In this document: positions 36,501-43,940 of the stretch, piece after piece
Layout of the letters: each line of letters opens with the position of its first letter
Position numbering within the stretch: the stretch's first letter is position 1
Assembly: GCA_021807595.1 (NCBI GenBank)
Contig: JAKBCS010000001.1
Location: 46,500 to 110,499, forward strand
DNA length: 64,000 nucleotides
From: Planctomycetota bacterium
Lineage (GTDB): Bacteria; Planctomycetota; Planctomycetia; Gemmatales; Gemmataceae
Direction of reading: 5' to 3'
Position numbers and translations under genes: made by a program
Notes under the pieces: generated by a model
What the model saw: the letters and a program-made list of their open reading frames with translations, nothing else
Databases searched by the model: none
What the model was told of the DNA's origin: nothing

Positions 36501-38021
36501 CGCGGCAAGAATCACTTTTGCGAATGCGGAGGAATCGACGACGAAGCGGACGATGTGTTCGTAACATCCATGGCGGTCTTGCCCTTCCTCGCCGCTGGCA
36601 TCACGCATCGACCTGAGAAGACCACGAATAAGGACTATCAGCAAACCGTTGCGTCGGCCTTGACCTATTTGATCGCCCAGCAAAAGAAGGATGGTTCGTT
36701 TAGAGAGGATACGCTCGTCAATGCCGTGACCGCGATGGCCGTGAGTGAAGCCTATGCGCTGTCTTCCGATACCCAGTTTAGGTCATCGGCTCAACTCGCC
36801 CTGCGATACCTGGAGAGCAAGCAACCGACCAACGGACGCGAGAGCGGCGTCCATCGGACCCACGATGACTTTACAGCCGCCGCCTGGGCGTATCTTGCGA
36901 TCGAGTGCGGACAGAGAGCGGGGCTTGAGGTGTCGCGCGAATACCTGAAGAAGTACGAACGACTACTCGGCTTGGCATTTCCCGTGAAGGGCGACGCTTC
37001 GCCGACCGCGAACGCTCTCGCCCTGCTGTGTCGCCTGAACGGTGAAGTCGATCCGCCCAATCGAGAATTGCGACTCGGCTTGCAACGCCTCCAATCGCTG
37101 TCGTTGGATCAAAATACAGATGTTGAATGTCTCTTTTATGCAACACAAGTGATGTTCCAGATGCAAGGCGGCGATTGGCGCTGGTGGAATGAGGGCATCG
37201 ACTGGCGGGGGTATAAGGTGCATTCGGGCTGCCGCGATTTCCTTATCGCGCTTCAAGACCGGGGAGTTACAAAGGGGCATTCGCATCGAATGGGCAGTTG
37301 GGCACCCGCCCTTCGTTCGAGTCTGGGAGGGGGACGGATCGTCTCCACAGCACTCAGTCTGTTGTGTTTGGAGGTCTATTTCAGCCATCTGCCGCTTTAT
37401 CGACCGAATCGTGAATCCGTGCCGAGTCCCTCCTTGTCCCTCGATTCGATGAAAGGATTCCCCGAAGCGGAGAAGCGAGATTTCCATCCGAATCGACTCC
37501 CTTGGCGACGGGCGGCGCGCGACGCCGAGAGACAAAAGAGACACGAAAACGCGCTGCTCTATCTACAAAAAAGTGTCGAACTCGAATGGAACGCGACGCG
37601 CGACTTGGACTCGATTCGGCGCGACGGCATATGGTTCTTCACTGTGGCCGAGCAGTGTCTGGAAGGCTTTGTCGAGCGAGGGCGCGCCGTTCCGCGCCGT
37701 TATCTCGATGCCATCGTCGCGGTTGCGGATGCCTGGCGCGAGGTCGATCCGGAAGATTGGCGACCGTGTTGGCTCGCCTCACGCCTCCTGAGTCTGGTCG
37801 GCGAACGCTCTTTAGCTTGGAGCTATGCGACCAGTCCGGCGATCCTTCAGCTCGGCAGCGCGCCAGCGTGGCTCGAATTGGCACGACAACAACACGGGTG
37901 GGATGACTACGACTGCGCGGATCGCGCATACGCCGTGGCCGAATCGCTGGCACCGAACCATGCGGAAATCGCCGGGGAACGCAAACTCAACCGCCGCGCC
38001 GTCGGAAGAATTGCTCCGTAA
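33558..38021 (+). CDS. Giant FecR-VIT-VWA-terpene-cyclase-repeat membrane protein
   Basis: A 1487-residue protein. A short cytoplasmic part and one membrane helix (AALAAMLLALSLASTLLPRA, about residues 55-75) come first. A FecR-like domain follows (GLEDGSVLSLNENSRIAYDA; VATPDRQIRALGTKF). A VIT domain (about 260-410) contains FYFPLPADSSLSRLAMYVDG, then a VWA-type region (WVILFESSAERD; degenerate MIDAS, DxSxS lost). A linker holds two copies of an FFPPAMAL...IHT repeat (about 833-895). The end has alpha-toroid repeats (VMRGLRWLAQHQAEDGHWSS; LIAQQKKDGSF) and TPR-like helices. ATG 33558 has AAGGA eight bases upstream. It is the likely anti-sigma partner. Confidence 0.88.
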   Translation: MNRSEWNTGDENVARLLDLGYDPPVVSAAFAQRVRPRLLEVAAERSGRRRVPSRWARRAALAAMLLALSLASTLLPRAHSPLPDPALHEGKGLAAAKRAPLLTIGSRVANGKGERRRFGLEDGSVLSLNENSRIAYDALRHLQLQAGEIYVEAAPRPNDGASLPFTVATPDRQIRALGTKFLVRSDKKGTGVAVAQGHVRVDDNRDLLFAGQQLAPGSKSATSTPRLTHLLDWTRDLVVADSPPLVPPSAYDGGALVAVDPEGQCAKLSLRKYHIDVHIEDGFARTTIDQTYFNRADRRLEGKFYFPLPADSSLSRLAMYVDGQLMEGGMVEREYGRIAFDRIVATKKDPALLEWVDGHTFKMRVFPLEARQEKRIILSYTQRLPNLYGRSTYRFPAGHSLGTVQDWSFRAFIKNGADIPWHCDSHQLTGQKNDKSDLLLDNRGAVNAMDRDLVLSFGDSSDGESVRVSTVEQYGFRYLMLRYRPNMPSETKRRRRDWVILFESSAERDPLLAHTQVEIVRTLLNHAEPDDTLTVLAANTQVRAFASEPIPATPRNVAAALAFLERSPRLGALDLDAGLTAAAESMNRREHPLLVHLGSGNAVLGERRAEVLAGRLPQRATYVGIGVGKGWARNFMYLAAQRCRGSVTEINPDEPVAWRAFDLFATLNTPRWTEVRVVDDSGKAHFLLASSTVAQGEELCAVARYPADSPLPRTLRVLADREGEPIQLTIPVESPRRDAAYLPRTWARWEIDRLFAEDAVKHEETIVALSKAMYVMTPYTSLLVLENEEMYARYKVDRGRKDHWAMYPCPAKLPAVDESHAPNGLDQEIYELGFFPPAMALKVKGDGGIHTRGSNLQIDEESDRPEFFPPAMALRVRGTSTIHTAARNLWVLEREEKMRREAGGRPPDAMTIGGMNRLPLAAQFAGRSAAARQKLLSAMGGNRVSEASVMRGLRWLAQHQAEDGHWSSRDFPRHARSEPLPRGKNHFCECGGIDDEADDVFVTSMAVLPFLAAGITHRPEKTTNKDYQQTVASALTYLIAQQKKDGSFREDTLVNAVTAMAVSEAYALSSDTQFRSSAQLALRYLESKQPTNGRESGVHRTHDDFTAAAWAYLAIECGQRAGLEVSREYLKKYERLLGLAFPVKGDASPTANALALLCRLNGEVDPPNRELRLGLQRLQSLSLDQNTDVECLFYATQVMFQMQGGDWRWWNEGIDWRGYKVHSGCRDFLIALQDRGVTKGHSHRMGSWAPALRSSLGGGRIVSTALSLLCLEVYFSHLPLYRPNRESVPSPSLSLDSMKGFPEAEKRDFHPNRLPWRRAARDAERQKRHENALLYLQKSVELEWNATRDLDSIRRDGIWFFTVAEQCLEGFVERGRAVPRRYLDAIVAVADAWREVDPEDWRPCWLASRLLSLVGERSLAWSYATSPAILQLGSAPAWLELARQQHGWDDYDCADRAYAVAESLAPNHAEIAGERKLNRRAVGRIAP

Positions 38022-38182
38022 CGCTGTCGCGCTCGCATCGTAGCGATTGAAGGAAAGCGATTGCTCGACCGTCGAACACTTTTGCTCTTTCCTCGATTGC
38101 GAGAATCGGTCAAAATCGGTGGACGCAAGTGAGATCGGGAGATGAGGATCGTCTCTCCGTGCGCATCATGGAGGATCGAGCG

Positions 38183-39655
38183 ATGACGAGGGACTTTGTT
38201 CTTTTGGCCGCCCTAGTCGGCACGTTGAGCGCGATTCATCTGGCGACGCTGCGCGACGGACAAGAATGGGGCGACGATTTCAGTCTTTACGTCGCCCACG
38301 CGCGCAATCTGGCCGAAGGACGCCCCTATGCGGACACAGGATATATTTATAATCCGAATAATCCCGTCGTTTCGCCGCGCGCCTATCCACCCATCTTTCC
38401 CCTTCTGCTCGTACCCGTGTATCTCGTCTTCGGCATGAATTTGACGGCGATGAAGGCGTTCGTCATCGTGTTGTTCGCGGCCTTGCTCGGCGTGTTGGCG
38501 ACGGCGTTGCGAAAGCGTTTGTCGAGTTCTTACGTTGCGGCCTGTTTGACGCTGTTCGCGCTCAACCCCTACGTCTGGCAACACAAAGACCGCCTGTTAT
38601 CCGAAACGCCGTTCATGCTGTTCGCCTACTTGGCACTCTTCTGGGCCGAAAAGGCGGGGGTGGAATCGAAGCGGCGGACGGCGCTGCTGTGGGGCCTGAT
38701 GGCCGGTTCGGCCTGCTATCTGGCGTTCGGGACGCGGACGGTCGGCGCGATGTTGATACCGAGTATCTTGCTGACCGACTGGCTTCGGAGCCGACGGATC
38801 GGGATTGCGTCGATCGCATTCGTCCTATCGTTTCTCGTCGGCGTGGCGCTGCAAAAAAGCCTGCTCCTGGTCGAAGGGAGTTACCTCGATCAAATCGTGT
38901 TCGAGCCGGCATTGTTTGCGCGCATCGCGGCGTCTCTCCCGCGCGCGTTCGGAGGATTCTTCGACAACGGCTACAGCAACGCGGCTCGCTTGGCCTTGTT
39001 CGTCTGTGCTTCGGCGTTGGCGATATGGGGGTTTGGAGCGAGGTTGCGAAGAGGAGTGACGGGATATGAATGCTTTGCCGTTTCGAGTTGCCTTCCCTTG
39101 ATGATCTGGCCGGCCGCCGAGTACGAAAGACGCTTTCTCCTTCCGATTCTGCCGCTGTTCTTCCTCTATGCCGCCGAAGGTATCCGCTTGCTCCCCTCCG
39201 CCCGAATGCCGCGCGTGGAGCCGTTCGTAGCCACGACGTTGGTTCTCGCGGTCGGCGCTTCTTATGCCGGCGCGTATAGCCGCATCGATTCGGGACCGAT
39301 TGGCGACGGCGTATCCTCGCCGGAAGCCGTCGAACTGTTCTCTTGGATTAGGGACAATACCGATCCGAACGATGTTTTTATCTTTCAGAAACCCAAGGCT
39401 CTCGCGCTGTACGGCGGGCGGCGCGCGCTCGCTCATCGGCGTCTGGACGATCCTTCTCGGTTGGCTCCCACGCTCCGCCAACACGAGGCGACGCACCTCG
39501 TCGTCCATCGAACGTCGCCGCTGCCGGTGTTTCAGTCGAGTGGACGCCTCGTCAAAGCCTTCGTCGCAGCCTATCCCGACCGCTGCGAGAAAGTCTACGA
39601 AACGCCTGGATTTCGCGTGTACAAACTCCGTCCGTCCGGCTTGGCGTCGCGCTGA
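38183..39655 (+). CDS. GT39/ArnT-like membrane glycosyltransferase
   Basis: A 490-residue polytopic membrane protein with about ten helices. The first periplasmic loop holds the acidic catalytic pair in WGDDFSLYVAHARNLAEGRP and then PRAYPPIFPLLLVPVY, the typical GT-C (PMT/ArnT) arrangement using a polyprenyl-phosphate sugar. A soluble C-terminal domain follows. The ATG at 38183 has GGAGG about eight bases upstream. It is followed 43 bases later by a methyltransferase gene, possibly in one transcript. The sugar and acceptor are unknown. Confidence 0.85.
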   Translation: MTRDFVLLAALVGTLSAIHLATLRDGQEWGDDFSLYVAHARNLAEGRPYADTGYIYNPNNPVVSPRAYPPIFPLLLVPVYLVFGMNLTAMKAFVIVLFAALLGVLATALRKRLSSSYVAACLTLFALNPYVWQHKDRLLSETPFMLFAYLALFWAEKAGVESKRRTALLWGLMAGSACYLAFGTRTVGAMLIPSILLTDWLRSRRIGIASIAFVLSFLVGVALQKSLLLVEGSYLDQIVFEPALFARIAASLPRAFGGFFDNGYSNAARLALFVCASALAIWGFGARLRRGVTGYECFAVSSCLPLMIWPAAEYERRFLLPILPLFFLYAAEGIRLLPSARMPRVEPFVATTLVLAVGASYAGAYSRIDSGPIGDGVSSPEAVELFSWIRDNTDPNDVFIFQKPKALALYGGRRALAHRRLDDPSRLAPTLRQHEATHLVVHRTSPLPVFQSSGRLVKAFVAAYPDRCEKVYETPGFRVYKLRPSGLASR

Positions 39656-39698
39656 CCGCGCGATGTACTTCGGGCATTGTAAACTTTAAGGAGCTGAA

Positions 39699-40460
39699 AT
39701 GCTGATCGGCGGCGAGTTGGGCTATCGCGTACTCAGACGATTTCCGGTCCCATGTACTTGGCGGACGCGCCTGACGAGCGCCTCGGCCCCCGCGCCCGGC
39801 AAGCTGGCCGAGTATTGGGGGCAGGACATCTGGGACGAGTTGCGCGGGCGTGTCGTTCTCGATTTCGGCTGCGGCACGGGCGGCGATTCGGTTGAAATCG
39901 CTCGCCGAGGCGCGGCGCGGGTCGTCGGCGTCGATATTGTCCCGCAAGCCTTGGAAGTCGCCGCGCAGGCCGCGCGACGCGCCGGGGTGGCCGAACGCTG
40001 TACCTTTCAAACCCATGCTGCCGAGAAGGTAGACGCCATCGTTTGCATCGACTGTTTCGAGCATTTCGCCGATCCCATGTCGGTTCTGCAAACAATGGCC
40101 GAGTTACTGTTGTCAAAAGGTATCGCGTATGTCTCTTTCGGACCTCCCTGGTATCATCCCTACGGCGGGCACAGTTTTTCCGTCTTTCCGTGGGCGCACT
40201 TGATCTTTACCGAACGCGCTCTCCTGCGCTGGCGATCCCACTATAGTGGCGACGGAGCGACACGCTTCCACGAGGTTCGCGGCGGATTGAACCGCATGAC
40301 CCTGCGCCGTTTCGAGCGGCTAGTACGAGAAAGCCCGTTGCGAATGGCGGACCTCGAAGCGATACCGATCCGTCCGGTTCGCGCGCTGCACAATCGGCTG
40401 ACGCGCGAATATTTCACCTCTATCGTTCGCTGTAAACTGATGCGTAAAGGCGACGATTGA
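39699..40460 (+). CDS. Class I SAM-dependent methyltransferase
   Basis: A 253-residue protein. Motif I is VVLDFGCGTGGDSVEIARRG, then ARVVGVDIVPQAL. The next motifs are EKVDAIVCIDCFEHFADPMS and LLSKGIAYVSFGPPWYHPYGG. This fits methyltransferases acting on sugars or lipids near glycosyltransferases. AAGGAG stands five bases before the ATG. It follows the GT39-like gene and precedes an alpha/beta hydrolase by 27 bases. Confidence 0.88.
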   Translation: MLIGGELGYRVLRRFPVPCTWRTRLTSASAPAPGKLAEYWGQDIWDELRGRVVLDFGCGTGGDSVEIARRGAARVVGVDIVPQALEVAAQAARRAGVAERCTFQTHAAEKVDAIVCIDCFEHFADPMSVLQTMAELLLSKGIAYVSFGPPWYHPYGGHSFSVFPWAHLIFTERALLRWRSHYSGDGATRFHEVRGGLNRMTLRRFERLVRESPLRMADLEAIPIRPVRALHNRLTREYFTSIVRCKLMRKGDD

Positions 40461-40487
40461 TCTCCCCCGATTTCGATTGGATCGTCC

Positions 40488-41111
40488 ATGCGGTTGTCCC
40501 GACTCTTATGGCCTTTCCCGTTCGGTGTTCGCCTCGGTTGGCTCACGGCGGGCGCGCCCAATCCCGAACCCGGCGCGGCGGTGGGAAGCGTCTTTCTGCT
40601 GCGCGGCAATGGCATCGTCTTCAGTCGAGGTTTCGGCGCGCTTGGCGGCGCGCTTCGCCGGCTCGGCTTTTGGACGGAGGATTTGCGCTGCGCCGGCGAT
40701 CGTTGGCTGTGTCGTCATTTGCGTGCCGAGCAAAAAGAAGGAAGGCTGCGCGGGCCAATCGTCTTCGTCGGCCACTCGTGCGGCGGTCGTTACGCGCTTT
40801 ATGCCGCCGACGAACTGCGACAAGCGGGCATCGCGGTGGACGCGATCGTCTGTCTCGATGTAGCCCTGCCTCCGCTGGTACCGGCCAACGTCAAAAGTGC
40901 CGTTAACCTCTATTTAACTCGCTTTCGACTTTATCCCGCTCGTCCTCTACTTCCCGGACCGGGTTCCTCGGCCCAAATTACCAACATCGACCTCGACGCC
41001 GCGGACTCCCCAATCGCGCCAAACGGTTTGCATCATCTCAATCTCACCGATTCCCACGCCGTACAATCGTTCGTGCTGGCAAAGATTCAAGAAACGATGG
41101 CCCAATGGTAG
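40488..41111 (+). CDS. Alpha/beta-hydrolase-fold protein
   Basis: A 207-residue protein. The nucleophile elbow GHSCG occurs in IVFVGHSCGGRYALYAADEL, followed by VDAIVCLDVA on the next strand. A late HHLNLTDSHAVQSFV could supply the catalytic His. There is no clear signal peptide, although the first residues are moderately hydrophobic. It lies directly after the methyltransferase gene, in the same direction, and may share its transcript. A noncoding stretch of 450 bases follows. Substrate unknown. Confidence 0.8.
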   Translation: MRLSRLLWPFPFGVRLGWLTAGAPNPEPGAAVGSVFLLRGNGIVFSRGFGALGGALRRLGFWTEDLRCAGDRWLCRHLRAEQKEGRLRGPIVFVGHSCGGRYALYAADELRQAGIAVDAIVCLDVALPPLVPANVKSAVNLYLTRFRLYPARPLLPGPGSSAQITNIDLDAADSPIAPNGLHHLNLTDSHAVQSFVLAKIQETMAQW

Positions 41112-41169
41112 CCGTTACAATTGCAAGACGATTTCTTACAATCGACGGAAGGCCCTCAAAGCCGTCTCG

Positions 41170-41535
41170 ATGAGTCGAGAACATCGCAACCGACTGCTAA
41201 GTAACGACTTGCGTCACATCGTCGCACTTTCATGTGTTTGTGGCACGATGGTTGCATTAAGAAGAAGAGACCCGACCGAAAAGTGGAAGCGCCGGTCGGA
41301 CGATTGCTCGAAGGACGAACGGTTTCCCCCACCGATTTGTCTGCGGCTACCCCAGCCGCGAGGGAGACGCGCTCACTGTCGTGGGACTCCCCCGTCCACC
41401 CGACAGTGAGCGCGTGACATCCTCCAAACAGCAATAGTCCCACGATGCTTCTCGCATCCCCCTCATGCCAATACCCAAGTCCGCGAACCCCCTTATCAAG
41501 CCCTTCGCTCCCCCGCGAAGGGCTTCTCTTTTTTT
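41170..41535 (+). ncRNA. Candidate structured RNA (or long structured 3' UTR)
   Basis: Between the hydrolase gene and the opposing sulfatase lie about 450 bases without a convincing coding frame. They contain a series of stable hairpins: CCGACCG/CGGTCGG (41272-41278, 41293-41299), GCGGCT/AGCCGC (41343-41348, 41354-41359), and a perfect 15-bp inverted repeat (41367-41381 with 41401-41415). A rho-independent terminator ends the row at 41535. The diagnostic sequences of RNase P, tmRNA, SRP and 6S RNA were not found. The 5' end is not defined. Confidence 0.45.
41498..41535 (+). terminator. Rho-independent terminator
   Basis: AAGCCCTTCGC (41498-41508) pairs with GCGAAGGGCTT (41515-41525), an 11-bp perfect stem with a six-base loop, followed by CTC and a run of seven T at 41529-41535. 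The T-run follows only on the plus strand, so it ends a plus-strand transcript, not the sulfatase. Confidence 0.88.
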
Positions 41536-41564
41536 CTCGTTGTCGCAAGCCGCACGAAAACGGC

Positions 41565-43118
41565 TTACGGCTGCTTCGGTCGGCGCGGCTTAATATCCGC
41601 TTCCTTCGGATCGGGATCGGGAACCTTCAAGTCCTTCCGCAGTCGCTTTAGCTCGGCGTGCAATTCCTTCTGCACCTCCGCATATTCGGGTTGGCCGTAG
41701 ACGCTCCGCATCTCTTTGGGATCTTTTTGCAGATCGAACAACTCCCAATAGTCGGCGTCCGGTTCGTAGAAGTACACCAGTTTGTAGCGAGAAGTCACGA
41801 CGCCGTAGTGCCGGTGAACGCTGTGAACGGCGGGATGCTCGTAGTAGTGGTAATAGAAGCTCTTGCGCCAATCGGCGGGAGTTTGCCCCTTGAGCAGCGG
41901 CACGAGGCTGCGGCCCTGCATCTCGGCGGGCGGCGTTATGCCCGCCGCATCGAGAAACGTCTCGGCAATGTCGAGGTTGCTGACGATGTCTTTGTTGACT
42001 GCTCCGGCCTTGGCGGTGGACGGCCAGCGCATCAAGAGCGGCGTGCGCAGCGACTCCTCGAAGATCCAACGCTTGTCGAACCATCCGTGTTCGCCGACAT
42101 AGAACCCTTGATCGGAAGAATAGACGACCAGAGTGTTGTCGGCCAATTTTTCGTCGTCGAGATACTTCAGAACGCGGCCAACGCTTTCGTCCACCGCCTT
42201 GATGCAGCCGAGGTAATCGTGCAGGTAGCGATTGTACTTCCAACGCACCAGATCCTTTCCCTTCGGGTTGGCTTTGCGGAATGCCTCGTTGCGCGGATTG
42301 TAGTAGGAGTCCCAAGCCTTGCGCTGTTCCGCAGTCAGTTGGGACAGCGGCGTCAGCTTGAGATCCCTGGGAGTCATGGTTTTGGCGATGGTCATGTCCT
42401 GCTCGCGTTCGGCCTTGCCGCGACCGGCGTAGTCGTCGAACAGCGTGTCCGGTTCGGGATATTTACGATCCTTATCGTGGCCGAGATGTCGTAGCGCCGG
42501 TTCCCATTCGCGGTGAGGCGCTTTGTGATGGAGCATGAGCAAGAACGGCTTGTTCTTATCCCGCTGCTTGAGCCAATCGACGGACAGATCGGTGAGAATG
42601 TCGGTCGTGTATCCCTCGTGCTTGACCCTTTGACCGTCGCGGATCATCGGGGGGTTGTAATAGACGCCTTGTCCGGGCAGGATGTGCCAATGATCGAACC
42701 CCGTCGGTTGTGAGATGAGGTGCCATTTGCCGAAGATCGCCGTCTGATAGCCCGCTTTGCCCAGCAGCTTGGGAAACGTCATCTGAGAGCCATCGAACTT
42801 GCTATTGGTGTTGTTGTAGAAACCGTTCAGGTGGTTGTACTTGCCGGTCAGCAGCGTGGCGCGGCTGGGGCCGCAGATGGAGTTCGGCACCAGGCAGCGA
42901 TCGAAGCGCACCCCCTCGCGCGCCAGGCGATCGATGTTCGGGGTTTGCAGCAGCTTGCGCGATTCACCGTAAGCGCTAATGGCCTGCCAAGCGTGATCGT
43001 CCGAGAAAATGAGTACGATGTTGGGTCGCGCCGATTTGTCCGCGGCCCAGATCGGCGAGGAGAGGGTCGATAGAGCGAAGAGAAACAGCAGGCTGCGCAC
43101 ACAGAATCGCCAGTTCAT
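41565..43118 (-). CDS. Exported sulfatase
   Basis: A 517-residue periplasmic enzyme. It has a signal peptide ([20 protein letters not shown]). Metal-binding residues DD are at 40-41 in [12 protein letters not shown]. The formylglycine site is Cys82 in [16 protein letters not shown] (C-x-P-S-R). Later segments such as GKWHL and [19 protein letters not shown] are typical. It hydrolyses sulfate esters, probably on polysaccharides, after activation of the Cys. ATG 43118 has CGGAG about nine bases upstream and beats the GTG at 43127. It is the last of four minus-strand genes. Confidence 0.95.
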   Translation of the reverse strand: MNWRFCVRSLLFLFALSTLSSPIWAADKSARPNIVLIFSDDHAWQAISAYGESRKLLQTPNIDRLAREGVRFDRCLVPNSICGPSRATLLTGKYNHLNGFYNNTNSKFDGSQMTFPKLLGKAGYQTAIFGKWHLISQPTGFDHWHILPGQGVYYNPPMIRDGQRVKHEGYTTDILTDLSVDWLKQRDKNKPFLLMLHHKAPHREWEPALRHLGHDKDRKYPEPDTLFDDYAGRGKAEREQDMTIAKTMTPRDLKLTPLSQLTAEQRKAWDSYYNPRNEAFRKANPKGKDLVRWKYNRYLHDYLGCIKAVDESVGRVLKYLDDEKLADNTLVVYSSDQGFYVGEHGWFDKRWIFEESLRTPLLMRWPSTAKAGAVNKDIVSNLDIAETFLDAAGITPPAEMQGRSLVPLLKGQTPADWRKSFYYHYYEHPAVHSVHRHYGVVTSRYKLVYFYEPDADYWELFDLQKDPKEMRSVYGQPEYAEVQKELHAELKRLRKDLKVPDPDPKEADIKPRRPKQP

Positions 43119-43194
43119 GGAAACCACTCCGTTAGGTTAGGGCAACATCTCCGTTTCTAAGGCGAAGCTGGCCTCCGGTCAAGCGCCCCGTCGA

Positions 43195-43875
43195 TCACTC
43201 TCGTCGCAGTTCGACGATAATGCCGCCGAGGTGGAGGAGACGGTGCATGGGCGAAAACCACATTTCGCGCTCCCAGCGCAGCCCACACTCGGTACAGACC
43301 TTGCGCAGTTCGGCGCGGTTGTAGGTTCGGCAATGCCAGAGCCGACCGCACATCGTACCAGTGAAGGTGTCTTCGGTGGATAAGAGCAGGAGTTTGCCTC
43401 CGGGCTGGAGAACGCGCGCCAGCTCGCGCAATCCCAAACGCGGGTCGGGCAGATGCTCGAGTACCCAACCACAGACGATGGCGTCGAACGCGGCATCGGC
43501 GTAGGGCAGGCGCGTCAGATCGGCGACGGCGTGGCTGACGCGGTTGCCGTGAAGTCGGGCGCGGGCGCGAGTTAACATGCGCGGTGAGAGGTCGAAACTG
43601 GTGAGAACGGCGTTGGGATCGGCGTGGCGGAGCAGGAAACGCGAATAGCGTCCGTTGCCGCAGGCGGCGTCGAGAATCCGTCTGCAACCGCGCACGTCGA
43701 AGGCGTTGGGACGAATCAGTCGGCCGGCCAAAGCTTCGTGTCCCGTCAGCAACCCCGTTACCGAGGTCAACGCGCCGGGCAGTCCATCGTAATGATTTTG
43801 GATAAATCGACGATAGGAATCAAAAGTATGCTTCGAGGCAATTGAATTCGTGGTAGAAGTGAGAGTCATGGCCAT
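43195..43875 (-). CDS. Class I SAM-dependent methyltransferase
   Basis: A 226-residue protein. Motif I reads RILDAACGNGRYSRFLLRHA, then VLTSFDLSPRML. Later DLTRLPYADAAFDAIVCGWV and RVLQPGGKLLLLS are visible. An ATG six bases in (43869) has AACAGG at better spacing and may be the true start. It belongs to the methyltransferase_11 group, substrate unknown. It follows the BatA/VWA gene by 65 bases and precedes the sulfatase by 76. Confidence 0.88.
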   Translation of the reverse strand: MAMTLTSTTNSIASKHTFDSYRRFIQNHYDGLPGALTSVTGLLTGHEALAGRLIRPNAFDVRGCRRILDAACGNGRYSRFLLRHADPNAVLTSFDLSPRMLTRARARLHGNRVSHAVADLTRLPYADAAFDAIVCGWVLEHLPDPRLGLRELARVLQPGGKLLLLSTEDTFTGTMCGRLWHCRTYNRAELRKVCTECGLRWEREMWFSPMHRLLHLGGIIVELRRE

Positions 43876-43940
43876 CCTGTTCGGTCGATTCGGTTCGCGC
43901 GCTTGCTACCCAGGGAGGGAAGGACGCAAAAAGTATCCGG

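Noticed and set aside
41170..41535. RNase P, tmRNA, SRP or 6S RNA gene
   Set aside because: The diagnostic conserved sequences of each were looked for by eye and not found.
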